Shown here piece by piece: positions 1 to 10,700 of a stretch of 64,000 nt of DNA. Positions within the stretch are counted from its first letter, which is position 1, and each line of letters begins with the position of its first letter. Origin of the DNA: Bradyrhizobium sp. 190 (GTDB lineage: Bacteria; Pseudomonadota; Alphaproteobacteria; Rhizobiales; Xanthobacteraceae); assembly GCF_023073415.1 (NCBI RefSeq), contig NZ_JADPJL010000008.1, positions 310,001-374,000 on the forward strand, given 5' to 3'. Both the position numbers and the translations under genes were made by a program. The notes beneath the pieces were generated by a model. It ran no database searches and had not been told where the DNA came from. It worked only from the letters and a program-made list of their open reading frames with translations.

Positions 1-197
1 AGCGGGCAGAAGCGGCAGTAAGCGGCGAATGGCGAATAGCTCGCCTCGCTCCGTCGTTGTCTGCGAAGCAGCGCTTTCGCCGCGTCATTGCAAGCGAAGC
101 AATCCATAGCTTCCGCGCGGACGGTATGAATTGCTTCGTCGCCTTGCTCCTCGCAAGGACGGCGTGGGCAAGGGCTGTTCGACCTCACCGCAACGTC
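1..197. other. Intergenic stretch with a dispersed palindromic repeat
   Basis: I see no convincing gene here. The stretch holds the imperfect inverted repeat described at 83-161 and otherwise only low-information sequence upstream of the window's first gene. Confidence 0.5.
83..161. repeat. Dispersed imperfect inverted repeat (CGTCATTGC... family)
   Basis: The left arm begins CGTCATTGCAAGCGAAGCAA and the right arm carries the reverse-complement theme (TTGCTTCG, then CTCCTCGCAAGGACG). From memory this is a high-copy short palindromic repeat of Bradyrhizobium and Rhodopseudomonas genomes. It lies between genes, and no function is known to me. Confidence 0.6.
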
Positions 198-491
198 TTA
201 TTTGAAGCCGATTTTTTTCATCTGTGCGTTCGAGAAATACGCAACCTTCATTTCGGGTAGCTGTGATTGCGCCTGCCGCGCAATTTCGATGCCGTCCTGA
301 TCTAGTCGTTGATTTTCGACTTCATCATTGAACTGACCGTAGTGGGCAGTTTCGTAGTCGATCACCCACTTTTCGATTCTTCGGACGAGTTCAGGAGAAA
401 GTCCGACTTCGTTGAGATCCAGATACTCCCCGGTAAGGGAATCCCGGATCCCTGTTCCCGAGAGCATTCCATCGATTGTCACATAGCGCAT
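198..491 (-). CDS. Hypothetical protein, 97 residues
   Basis: The frame encodes a 97-residue soluble, acidic protein with no signal peptide, no membrane segment and no Cys. I do not recognise a family. The central part (about residues 28-75) looks helical and charged, with residues such as IEKWVIDYETAHYG. It follows the large coiled-coil gene on the same strand, but a terminator-like hairpin at 519-538 separates them, so it is probably its own transcript. The amino-acid composition looks like a real protein, and the start at 491 is the only obvious ATG. Confidence 0.6.
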   Translation of the reverse strand: MRYVTIDGMLSGTGIRDSLTGEYLDLNEVGLSPELVRRIEKWVIDYETAHYGQFNDEVENQRLDQDGIEIARQAQSQLPEMKVAYFSNAQMKKIGFK

Positions 492-518
492 TCAAGCCAC
501 CAGGCTTCAAACCAGAAA

Positions 519-538
519 CGGAGGCCGCGAGGCCTCCG
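519..538 (-). terminator. Intrinsic terminator after the coiled-coil gene
   Basis: An 8-bp perfect stem CGGAGGCC / GGCCTCCG with loop GCGA sits about 35 bases beyond the stop codon of the minus-strand coiled-coil gene. On that strand it is followed by a short T run. Confidence 0.6.
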
Positions 539-573
539 CTTTCATTCGATATTCGTCTCGCGTTGTTCGCTGC

Positions 574-3500
574 TTACCCCAGCCGCCCCGCCGCGTGCGC
601 GAGCAGGGTGTAGACCAGCCCCGTTTCCGAGGTGAGGTGGCCGCGCAGCGCCTGCGGTCCGCGGTCCTCGCGGGCGACCTCGTCGAGCAGCCGCTCGAAC
701 TCGGCGATATAGCGGTCGACGGTCTGCTTGAAGCCGCGGTCGGCGCGGTATTTGCGCGCGACTTCGTCGAACGCCTTCTGGCCGGCCGGCGTGTAGAGCC
801 GTTTGGTGAACGCCTTGCTCTCGCCGCGCTGATAGCGGTCCCACATTTCGGAGGCGAGGTTGCGATCCATCAGCCGACCGATGTCGAGCGACAGCGACTC
901 CAGCGGATTGGCGGGGGTCTGCGGCGGGCGGCCACGGGGAGCTTCGCGTCCGCCACCGCCGCCGTTATCGGTGCGGTGGAGCAGGTCGGACAGCCATCCG
1001 TCGCCGCGTCCAGCGTCCTGGCTTGCCGGCAAGACCGGCGGGGCTTCAGCACGGCGCGTGGCCGGCATGCCGAGGTCCGGCGGCGGCAGCGTCGATGCGC
1101 TGCCGGCGTCGCGCATGCGTACCTCGTTACGGCCGCCGGAGGCGGCTGCCATTACGGGCTCTTCCTGGCGCTGCACGCTGGCACGGCCGGAGGTCACGAC
1201 GTCGAGGCCGCGGCCATGATGGGCGACGATCCGGTTGAGCTCGGCGAGCGCCTCGATCTGGTCGACGATCACCTTGCGCATCTGCGCGGTGTTGTCGGCG
1301 GCCTCCTGCGGCATTTCGAGCACGCCGCGGCGCAGCTCGTTGCGGGTTGCCTCGAGCTCGTTATGCATCTCGGCCGCCATCTGCTTCATGGACTGCACCA
1401 TCGCACCGAACTTCTCGGTCGACTCCTTGAACATCGCATCCGTCTCGTGGTTGCTCTGCTGGTACAGGTCGTTCATCGCATTGAGGGTCTGCTGCCGCTC
1501 GTTTTCGGCCGCTGTGCGCACCGCTTCGAACTGGCGGCTGATCGCGGCCGATCCGGCGCCGGCGGTTTCCGCGACCACGCGGGCGATGTCGCGGGCGCGC
1601 TCTTCGGCCGCGGCGAGCGATTCGTCGAGCAGACCGGTGAAGCGCGACAGCCGCTGGTCGAGGTCGGTAGTGCGCAGGTCGATGGTGGTCACCAGCGATT
1701 CAAGCTGCGACTTGCGGTCGGCGACCGAGGTCGAGGTGGTACGGTTGGCCTGTTCGACCACGCCGGCTGCGTCGACCAGTTCCTTGCCGTGCTTCTCGAA
1801 CTCGCTCGACAGCGCGCCGAGATCCTCCAACGCCTTCGTGGTCTTGCTGTTGAAGACGGTGAGCTGGTCTTCCAGCGTCTGCGTGGCGATGCCATTGCGG
1901 GCGGTGACGTCGTTCATGGCGGACACGAAGTCGGCCACGCGCGTCACCAGCGCGCGCTCCAGCGAGTTGAGGTTGTCGTGGGCGCCGGTCAGCACTTCCT
2001 GCAGCAGGATGTTGCCTTCACGCAGCCGTTCGAACAGCGCCACCGTATCGGTGCGCAGGATCTTGCTGGTCTCCTGCATTTCGGTGACGGCGGCGATCGA
2101 GACCTGACGCGACTGGTCGATGGCCGAACGCGACGCCTGTTCGAGGTCCTTCAGCGATTTGGCCACCGCGCCGGTGGCGAGGTCGCCGGCCGACGTGATC
2201 GTGCGCGCGACTTCCGAGCCGTGGGTCGACATCGATTGCGAGAAGGCCTGGCCGCGGCTCTCGATCGATTTCAGCGCGTCTGCGGTGACGCGGTCGATGT
2301 CGGTCGTCAGTTGCGTGGTCCTGGAAGAGAGCGCCTCGACCAGCGAACCGCGGCGGCTGTCGACGATCTGCGCCAGACGGTCGGTCTGCTGCTGAACGTA
2401 GGTGACGATTTCGTCGGTCTTGCCGGTCATCGTCGAGCCGAAATTGCTGCTCGCGGCGAGCACCGAACGCTCGATATCGGCCGAGGTCGATTTGACCTTG
2501 GTGCTGACCTCGTTCGTTGCGGCGACCAGCGCGCTCTGCGCGTTCTGCGCAGTGGTCTGGATGGTGTCGGTGGTGCTGGCGGTGACGACGCCGAGCGAAC
2601 GCTCCATGTCGGCGGCGATCGCCTTGATCTGGTTCGCGGCGTCGGTGGAGGTCGCAGAAAACGAGCTCTGGGCTTCGCGCGCGGTGCCGAGGATGGAGGC
2701 GGCAGTGCCGGCGCCGACCGCAGTCAGCGTGCGTTCGACATCGATCGCCAGCGACTTGACGTGGTTGGCGGCTTCGGTCGACGCCGTGATGAGCGCGTTC
2801 TGCGCTTCGCGCGCGCCCGTCGTGATCGACTCGGCGGTGGCATTGCCGGCCATCGAGAGCGAACGCTCCACGTCGGCGGCGAGCGACTTGACCTGGCTCG
2901 ATGCGTCGGCGGACGCATTCATGAGCGTGCTCTGGGCCTCGCGGGCGCCTGCAGTGATCGACTCGGCGGTCGCCGTTCCGGCGATCGAGAGCGAACGCTG
3001 AACGTCGGCTGCGAGCGACTTGACCTGGTTGGCGGCCTCGGTAGAGGCGGCGACCAGCGTGCTTTGTGCTTCGCGGGCGCCTGCGGTGACGGCCTCGGCG
3101 GTCGTCGTTCCTGCGATCGACAGCGAACGCTCGACGTCGGCGGCAAGCGACTTGACGTGGTTTGCCGCGTCCGCGGATGCGGTCACCAGCGTGGTCTGCG
3201 CCTCGCGCGCCCCTGACAGGACGGAGGCGGCCGTGGCGTCGCCTGCGGCCGAAAGGGTGCGCTCGACGTCGGCGGCGAGAGATTTGATCTGCGTAGCAGC
3301 TTCGGAGGAGGCCGACACCAGCGTGGTCTGGGCCTCCTGGGCGCTGGTCACGATCGAGGCTGCCGCGCCGGTGCCGACCGCGGCGAGGGCGGCTTCGACC
3401 TCGGCCGAGGTCAGTTTGAGTTGTGCGCCGACGTCGGAGGAAACCGTCAGCAGCGCCTGCTGCGCGGTGCGCGCGCCGGTCTGGATGGTCTCTGCGGTGT

Positions 3501-5913
3501 TGACGACGAGATTGGTCAGCGAACGCTCGGCGTCCTCGACATGAGACTTGATGCCGGAGGACAGCATTTCGGCGCGCGACATCAGGTCTTCGCTGGCCTG
3601 GCGGCCGCTGCTTTCGATCCGGCCTGCCACGGCTTCGATGCGCGAACCGAGCAGATCCTCGAACTGCGCCACGCGGGTGTCTATGTCGCCGGCGATGGCG
3701 CCGACACGAGTCTCGATACCGCTGGCGAGGTCGCCGACGCGGGTCTCGATACCACTGGCGATGCCGCCGACTCGCGTCTCGAGTCCACTGGCGATGTCGC
3801 CAACCCGCGTCTCAATGCCCTGATGAATTTCCTGGAACCGCGCCTGGATGGTGTCGGTCAGATAGACGCTGCGGCCGTCGAGGGTTTCGGTGACATTGGC
3901 AATACGATGGTCGACCGCTGCAATCGCCTGCGCGGTGCCCTCGGTCAACGAGGAGGTGAGCAGGCTGAGCCGCTGGTCAATCGACTGGATCGCCTGCGCC
4001 GCGCCGTCGGTCAGCGAGCCCGTCAGGGTGCTGAGGCGGTTGTCGATGGTCTCGGTGACGGACCTGGCGCGGGTGTCGAATGTTGTCTCCAGTGATTGCA
4101 GACGGCCGTCGACGGTCTCATCGAACCATTTGAGCTTGTTTTCGAGCGAAGTGTCGAGGTTGCTGACGCGGGTGCCGAGCGTGGTTTCGAACTGCAGCAG
4201 GCGCTGATCGAGGGAGGCGGTGATCTCGCCGCTGTTCGCAACCAGGCGGGTGTCGAAAGTGTCGACGTAATCCTTCAGGCTGTCGCTGATCTCCTGGGTC
4301 CGCGCGCCCATACGCTCGACGATCTCGCCGCCGAAGGTCTTGACGGTGCGATCGAACTCCGAGATGTGGCGCGTGATCAGCGCGCCGAGCGTGCCGCTAT
4401 CGCGGGCGAACTTTTCCGCAAGTTCACCGCCCTGGTTCTTCACCAGTTCGTCGTACGCGCTCATCTGCAGCGCGAGGCTGTCGTGCGCGTTTTCGGTCTG
4501 ACTGATCACCTTGGCAACCAGCGTGTTGACGGTCACGTCGAGCGCGTCGCTGGCCTTGTCGCCGGAGGTGAGGATGCGGCTCGCCAGGCGGTTGCCGGCA
4601 TCGTCGATCTTGCTGACGAGATCGCCCGAGCGCAGTTCGAGTTCGAGCAGCAGCGAGTCGGAGGAGTTCTTCAGGGAGTCGTGGACCTGCTCGGTGCGGT
4701 CGGAGATGCCGTCGACGATGGTCGAGGAGCGCTGTTCGAATTCGCCGGTGATGCGGTCGATACGTTCGTTCAGCATCTCGTGGACGCGATCGGCCAGATC
4801 GACGAACTCGTCGTGGACGTGGCCGGTCTTGAAGTTGAGGCTGGTGGTGAGCCGCTCGGAGGCGTCGAGCACGGCGCGCGTGGTCTCGGCGCTGGCTTCT
4901 TCCAGGCGATCGAGCAGGTCGCCGCCGCGCTCGCCGAGCGCGAGGATCATGTTGTCGCCGGCATGGCTCAGCGCACTCGTGATGTGCTGGCCGCGCTCTT
5001 CCAGCGCGCCGGTGATGCTTTTGGCAACCTCGTCGACGCGCGAGGCGATCGCATCCGAGATCAGCGCGATGTCGTGGCGCAGATCGATCTGGACGCCGGA
5101 AATGGCGCTGCGAACCTGCTCGGCCTGGCCGACCAGATTGTCGCGCTGATGCGCGATGTCCTGCAGCAGCGCGCGGATCCGCACCTCGTTGTCGGAATAC
5201 GCGCGCTCCAGCGCTGCGACTTCATTGGCGACGAGCGTTTCGAGTTCGCCGGCGCGCGCGATCGCGCGCTCGACGCCATCGCCCATCGCGGCGACTTCGC
5301 GGCGGATCGCTTGCCCCACGGTCACCATCGAATCGGCGGCGGCCCCCTCGGGCTCGGAGAAGCGGATCGCGACCTGCGCCATCGACTGCGCGATCATCCG
5401 CATTTCCTGGCCGCGCCAGGCGAGGCTGGCGAGGAAATAAAACAACAGCACCGGCGCAAAGAACAACGCGGCAAGGCCGGCGAGCACCAGCACGCCGCCG
5501 CTCTGTCCGATCGCCGCCTGCAGCGCGGGCAGGAAGCTGACGGTCAGCAGGCCGCAACCGATCACCCAGACGCCGCCAAACACGGAGGCAAGCGTGTAGA
5601 CGCTGCGGGCAGGTTGGTTCTTCTGGATCGCCTGCAGAATCTGTCCGATGGTTTCGCGATCGTCATTGGCGGCGCGACGGGGGCTGCGCGGCTCTTCGAT
5701 CGGATCGAACACCGGCCGATCGGCGCTTGCGCGCGTGTCGAACGGGTTTTCGGAATAGGTCGGCGCGGCGGACGGCATGGTCGGCGACGAGAGTTCGCCT
5801 CCGATCGAATTTCGGCTGGTGTCGACGGTCGTATCGCTGATGTTGAGCGCTTCCTGAATGGCGGAGAGCGCGACTTCAGTGGGATCTTTGACCTTCTTGG
5901 GATTGTTCGCCAT
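574..5913 (-). CDS. Giant coiled-coil membrane protein, growth-pole-ring (GPR/RgsE) type
   Basis: This 1779-residue protein has a disordered N-terminus (1-100), two hydrophobic segments near 106-127 and 140-166, then about 1350 residues of predicted coiled coil. The coil is built from internal repeats: 11-residue ETRVG-x-IASGI units near residues 725-770, and eight 44-residue units encoded at 2444-3501. A compact C-terminus (about 1670-1779) carries motifs such as MWDRYQRGE and FDEVARKYR. This matches, from memory, the apolipoprotein-like GPR/RgsE proteins that form a ring at the growing pole of Agrobacterium and Sinorhizobium. The role in polar growth is inferred from that resemblance. A perfect CtrA-type box lies upstream at 6090-6104. 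Confidence 0.8.
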   Translation of the reverse strand: MANNPKKVKDPTEVALSAIQEALNISDTTVDTSRNSIGGELSSPTMPSAAPTYSENPFDTRASADRPVFDPIEEPRSPRRAANDDRETIGQILQAIQKNQPARSVYTLASVFGGVWVIGCGLLTVSFLPALQAAIGQSGGVLVLAGLAALFFAPVLLFYFLASLAWRGQEMRMIAQSMAQVAIRFSEPEGAAADSMVTVGQAIRREVAAMGDGVERAIARAGELETLVANEVAALERAYSDNEVRIRALLQDIAHQRDNLVGQAEQVRSAISGVQIDLRHDIALISDAIASRVDEVAKSITGALEERGQHITSALSHAGDNMILALGERGGDLLDRLEEASAETTRAVLDASERLTTSLNFKTGHVHDEFVDLADRVHEMLNERIDRITGEFEQRSSTIVDGISDRTEQVHDSLKNSSDSLLLELELRSGDLVSKIDDAGNRLASRILTSGDKASDALDVTVNTLVAKVISQTENAHDSLALQMSAYDELVKNQGGELAEKFARDSGTLGALITRHISEFDRTVKTFGGEIVERMGARTQEISDSLKDYVDTFDTRLVANSGEITASLDQRLLQFETTLGTRVSNLDTSLENKLKWFDETVDGRLQSLETTFDTRARSVTETIDNRLSTLTGSLTDGAAQAIQSIDQRLSLLTSSLTEGTAQAIAAVDHRIANVTETLDGRSVYLTDTIQARFQEIHQGIETRVGDIASGLETRVGGIASGIETRVGDLASGIETRVGAIAGDIDTRVAQFEDLLGSRIEAVAGRIESSGRQASEDLMSRAEMLSSGIKSHVEDAERSLTNLVVNTAETIQTGARTAQQALLTVSSDVGAQLKLTSAEVEAALAAVGTGAAASIVTSAQEAQTTLVSASSEAATQIKSLAADVERTLSAAGDATAASVLSGAREAQTTLVTASADAANHVKSLAADVERSLSIAGTTTAEAVTAGAREAQSTLVAASTEAANQVKSLAADVQRSLSIAGTATAESITAGAREAQSTLMNASADASSQVKSLAADVERSLSMAGNATAESITTGAREAQNALITASTEAANHVKSLAIDVERTLTAVGAGTAASILGTAREAQSSFSATSTDAANQIKAIAADMERSLGVVTASTTDTIQTTAQNAQSALVAATNEVSTKVKSTSADIERSVLAASSNFGSTMTGKTDEIVTYVQQQTDRLAQIVDSRRGSLVEALSSRTTQLTTDIDRVTADALKSIESRGQAFSQSMSTHGSEVARTITSAGDLATGAVAKSLKDLEQASRSAIDQSRQVSIAAVTEMQETSKILRTDTVALFERLREGNILLQEVLTGAHDNLNSLERALVTRVADFVSAMNDVTARNGIATQTLEDQLTVFNSKTTKALEDLGALSSEFEKHGKELVDAAGVVEQANRTTSTSVADRKSQLESLVTTIDLRTTDLDQRLSRFTGLLDESLAAAEERARDIARVVAETAGAGSAAISRQFEAVRTAAENERQQTLNAMNDLYQQSNHETDAMFKESTEKFGAMVQSMKQMAAEMHNELEATRNELRRGVLEMPQEAADNTAQMRKVIVDQIEALAELNRIVAHHGRGLDVVTSGRASVQRQEEPVMAAASGGRNEVRMRDAGSASTLPPPDLGMPATRRAEAPPVLPASQDAGRGDGWLSDLLHRTDNGGGGGREAPRGRPPQTPANPLESLSLDIGRLMDRNLASEMWDRYQRGESKAFTKRLYTPAGQKAFDEVARKYRADRGFKQTVDRYIAEFERLLDEVAREDRGPQALRGHLTSETGLVYTLLAHAAGRLG
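2444..3501 (-). repeat. Eight tandem 132-bp in-frame repeats
   Basis: The DNA repeats with a period of exactly 132 bases; the shared GAACGCT block recurs at 2861, 2993 and 3125. Each unit encodes 44 residues with the pattern A-R-E-A-Q-x-x-L ... V-K-S-L-A-A-D-V-E-R-S-L. Units in the middle are most alike and end units most diverged, as expected for expansion by unequal recombination. The 44-residue period is four 11-residue helical turns, as in apolipoprotein-like proteins. Confidence 0.85.
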
Positions 5914-6304
5914 GTTCAGTCCGAGCCCTCTTAACTATTACGCATCCGGCCGTTCTTGCAAAAAACGCCCCCGCAAGCTCGAAGCCGGATTCATAATCCC
6001 CCGCGGACCGCAAGCGTGCCCGCCGGCAGCTTGTCCGCTACATCCGCAAACATCCTATTGGCTGAGCGATACGAATGAAATGGCCGCGATTAAGACATTG
6101 TTAATCATCGTTAACAGCTTTGTTCCTTAAGGCCTTAAGGATACACAGATTTCTGGAACTGAATCGTCGATCACGGCAGATTGGTGTCTAAAACAAGGCA
6201 AAGATGTGGTGAATTCACAGAACGTTTCGTTAACGGGTGCCGTGATTGGCTGTTGAAAATGGCCTCTCCGAACCGCTGCGGCGAGGCGATCCGGACCTTA
6301 AGTC
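5914..6304. other. Divergent intergenic region, coiled-coil gene / Hpt gene
   Basis: This AT-richer 391-base gap separates two divergent genes. It holds the CtrA-type box at 6090-6104, a further TTAA at 6111-6114, and a 16-bp perfect palindrome CCTTAAGGCCTTAAGG at 6125-6140. No ORF with coding character is seen. Confidence 0.6.
6090..6104. promoter_or_regulatory. Perfect CtrA-type box TTAA-N7-TTAA
   Basis: TTAA GACATTG TTAA matches the full CtrA consensus of Caulobacter and relatives. It lies 177 bases upstream of the coiled-coil gene and about 200 bases upstream of the Hpt gene. Eight fixed A/T positions in GC-rich DNA make chance less likely, but binding is inferred. Confidence 0.55.
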
Positions 6305-6682
6305 ATGCCGCTTCATCTTGAACGGATAGAATGGATGCCATCGCCGCCGCTGGCTCCCGATGACGGGCCGATCGATTTCGAACATCTCAACCGCATGACG
6401 CTCGGCGATGCCGGCCTCGAGCAGGAGGTGTTGGCGATGTTCGTGGCCCAGTCGGCAAGACTTGTGCGAGCGCTCGCTGCCAAACCTGCGGATGCCAGCG
6501 CGCTGGCGCACACGCTGAAGGGCTCGGCCCGCGCGATAGGCGCTTTCGCCGTCGCCGATGCCGCAACCCGGCTGGAGGCGGCCATCGCCCGCGGCTTCGA
6601 TGCGTCCGCTGCGCTCGCCGAACTTGGCGAGACGGTTGCAGAGGCGCGGGCGGCGATCGAGGCGGATCTGCGCCGTTCCTGA
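6305..6682 (+). CDS. Histidine phosphotransfer (Hpt) domain protein
   Basis: This 125-residue protein is a stand-alone Hpt domain. The phosphoaccepting histidine is His69 in the signature [13 protein letters not shown]. Helical segments on both sides fit the four-helix bundle that relays phosphate between a hybrid sensor kinase and a response regulator. No kinase or receiver domain is attached and none lies next door, so its partners are unknown. Met11 (6335) is an alternative start, because no clear ribosome site precedes either Met. It is divergent from the coiled-coil polarity gene and shares its intergenic region with the CtrA-type box. Confidence 0.85.
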   Translation: MPLHLERIEWMPSPPLAPDDGPIDFEHLNRMTLGDAGLEQEVLAMFVAQSARLVRALAAKPADASALAHTLKGSARAIGAFAVADAATRLEAAIARGFDASAALAELGETVAEARAAIEADLRRS

Positions 6683-6821
6683 ACGGAAAGCGGTCCGTAT
6701 CGGCCAAAATCCCGGTAAAGTGCCTGCCTTAAGGTTTTCGTCCCGACCGCTGGCGCTGTGCGGATCGACCCGTTATAGGACTGCCGGGACCTTCATTACC
6801 TATTCGGCAGCACGAGCGATC

Positions 6822-7142
6822 ATGGCCAAAATCCACTTTGTCGACCATACCGGCGAGAAACGAACTATTGAAGTCGAGAACGGCGCGACCGTGATGGAAG
6901 CCGCGATCCGCAACGCCATTCCCGGCATCGAAGCCGAATGCGGCGGCGCCTGCGCCTGCGCGACCTGCCACGTCTATGTCGAGGAGCCGTGGCGCGAGAA
7001 GGTCGGCGCTCCGACCCCGATGGAAGAAGACATGCTGGATTTCGGTTTCGACGTGCGGCCGAACTCGCGCCTGTCGTGCCAGATCAAGGTCAGCGACGAC
7101 CTCGACGGCCTCGTGGTGTCGACGCCGGAACGGCAGGCCTGA
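6822..7142 (+). CDS. [2Fe-2S] ferredoxin, adrenodoxin/FdVI type
   Basis: The 106-residue protein carries Cys40, Cys46, Cys49 and Cys86 in the C-X5-C-X2-C ... C spacing of Isc/adrenodoxin-type [2Fe-2S] ferredoxins. It starts directly with the beta-grasp fold ([11 protein letters not shown]), which supports the ATG at 6822 rather than the longer open frame upstream. It would be a soluble one-electron carrier. A TrxR-like ferredoxin-NADP reductase is encoded at 8878; a functional pairing is possible but inferred. It is closest, from memory, to Rhodobacter ferredoxin VI. Confidence 0.92.
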   Translation: MAKIHFVDHTGEKRTIEVENGATVMEAAIRNAIPGIEAECGGACACATCHVYVEEPWREKVGAPTPMEEDMLDFGFDVRPNSRLSCQIKVSDDLDGLVVSTPERQA

Positions 7143-7156
7143 AGTCCGAAAGACAT

Positions 7157-9906
<2,750 letters not shown>

Positions 9907-10030
9907 TCCCAAAATATGACAGTTGGGCCCGCGGAGCTTTGCCGGAACCGCGCGGCGATCGTTACTGGAACCGTCCGCGAAATGGCCTTAGTCTGCGGCC
10001 ATTCATTTGGGGATTGATCAGGTGATAACG

Positions 10031-10639
10031 ATGCGCAAGCTGACCGGACTTCAACTGATACTTCCGCTCGTGATCGGGCTCGCGTTTGCCGGTGAACTCG
10101 CCGCACAGACGGCGGAACCTTCTGCGACCGGCCTTTGGCAGAAGGTCGAGAAGGGCAAACCGGTCGGATGGTTTCTGGTGGTCGATCGCAACGGCCTCTT
10201 CGAAGGCGCGTTCGCCAAGCTTTTTTCCGAGCCCGGCGATCCTCCCAATCCAGTCTGCTCGAAATGCACCGACGATCGTAAGGACGCGCCGTGGCTCGGG
10301 CTCTCCTTCATCCGCGACATGAAGCGCGACGGATTGAAATACGAGAACGGCAACGTGCTCGATCCGCGCGACGGCAAGATCTACAAGGCCAAGATGACGC
10401 TGAGCCCGGATGGGCAGACGCTGACGATGCGCGGCTATCTCGGTATCTCGCTGCTGGGCAAGGATGAGGTCTGGACCCGACTGCCGGACACGGAGTTGGC
10501 GCAGGTCGATCCCGCGATCATCGCAAAATATCTGCCGGCACAGGCCGCGGCGATGAAGCCGGCGGCTGGTCCGGCAAAGGCCCCCGCAGCGCCCAAGAAG
10601 ACCACTTCGCCAGCACCAATTCCTGCACCTGCGCGCTAG
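10031..10639 (+). CDS. DUF2147-type exported protein
   Basis: This 202-residue protein starts with a signal peptide (about 1-24, [16 protein letters not shown]) chosen from the ATG at 10031. The mature part opens with T-G-L-W-Q-K-V and contains the phrases G-K-I-Y-K-A-K and L-T-M-R-G-Y-L-G. These are the marks of DUF2147 proteins, which resemble small beta-barrel lipocalin-like domains of the cell envelope. The last 40 residues are a Pro/Ala/Lys tail, probably disordered. Two Cys (in NPVCSKCTD) form a C-x-x-C. Exact role unknown. Confidence 0.75.
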   Translation: MRKLTGLQLILPLVIGLAFAGELAAQTAEPSATGLWQKVEKGKPVGWFLVVDRNGLFEGAFAKLFSEPGDPPNPVCSKCTDDRKDAPWLGLSFIRDMKRDGLKYENGNVLDPRDGKIYKAKMTLSPDGQTLTMRGYLGISLLGKDEVWTRLPDTELAQVDPAIIAKYLPAQAAAMKPAAGPAKAPAAPKKTTSPAPIPAPAR

Positions 10640-10646
10640 ATTTTGA

Positions 10647-10700
10647 TTTGACGCGTTTTCTTGACGCGAACCGGTCTCCACTTCGCTGGAAAACGCTCTA
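10647..10700. repeat. Dispersed repeat, copy 1 (TTTGACGCGTTTTC family)
   Basis: This 54-base element has a related copy at 21781-21830; shared words include GTTTTCTT, ACGCGAAC and CGCT-GAAAAC. It lies in the gap between convergent genes. From memory, very similar intergenic elements occur many times in Bradyrhizobium genomes. Confidence 0.6.

Noticed and set aside
595..3216. Long open frame of 873 codons on the plus strand opposite the coiled-coil gene
   Set aside because: It is the antisense of a repetitive GC-rich coding sequence; it is rich in Arg, Gly and His and shows no domain. The opposite frame is a clear protein.
4096..5934. Second long plus-strand frame of 612 codons in the same region
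   Set aside because: Shadow of the coiled-coil gene caused by GC-biased third positions; no family resemblance or ribosome site.
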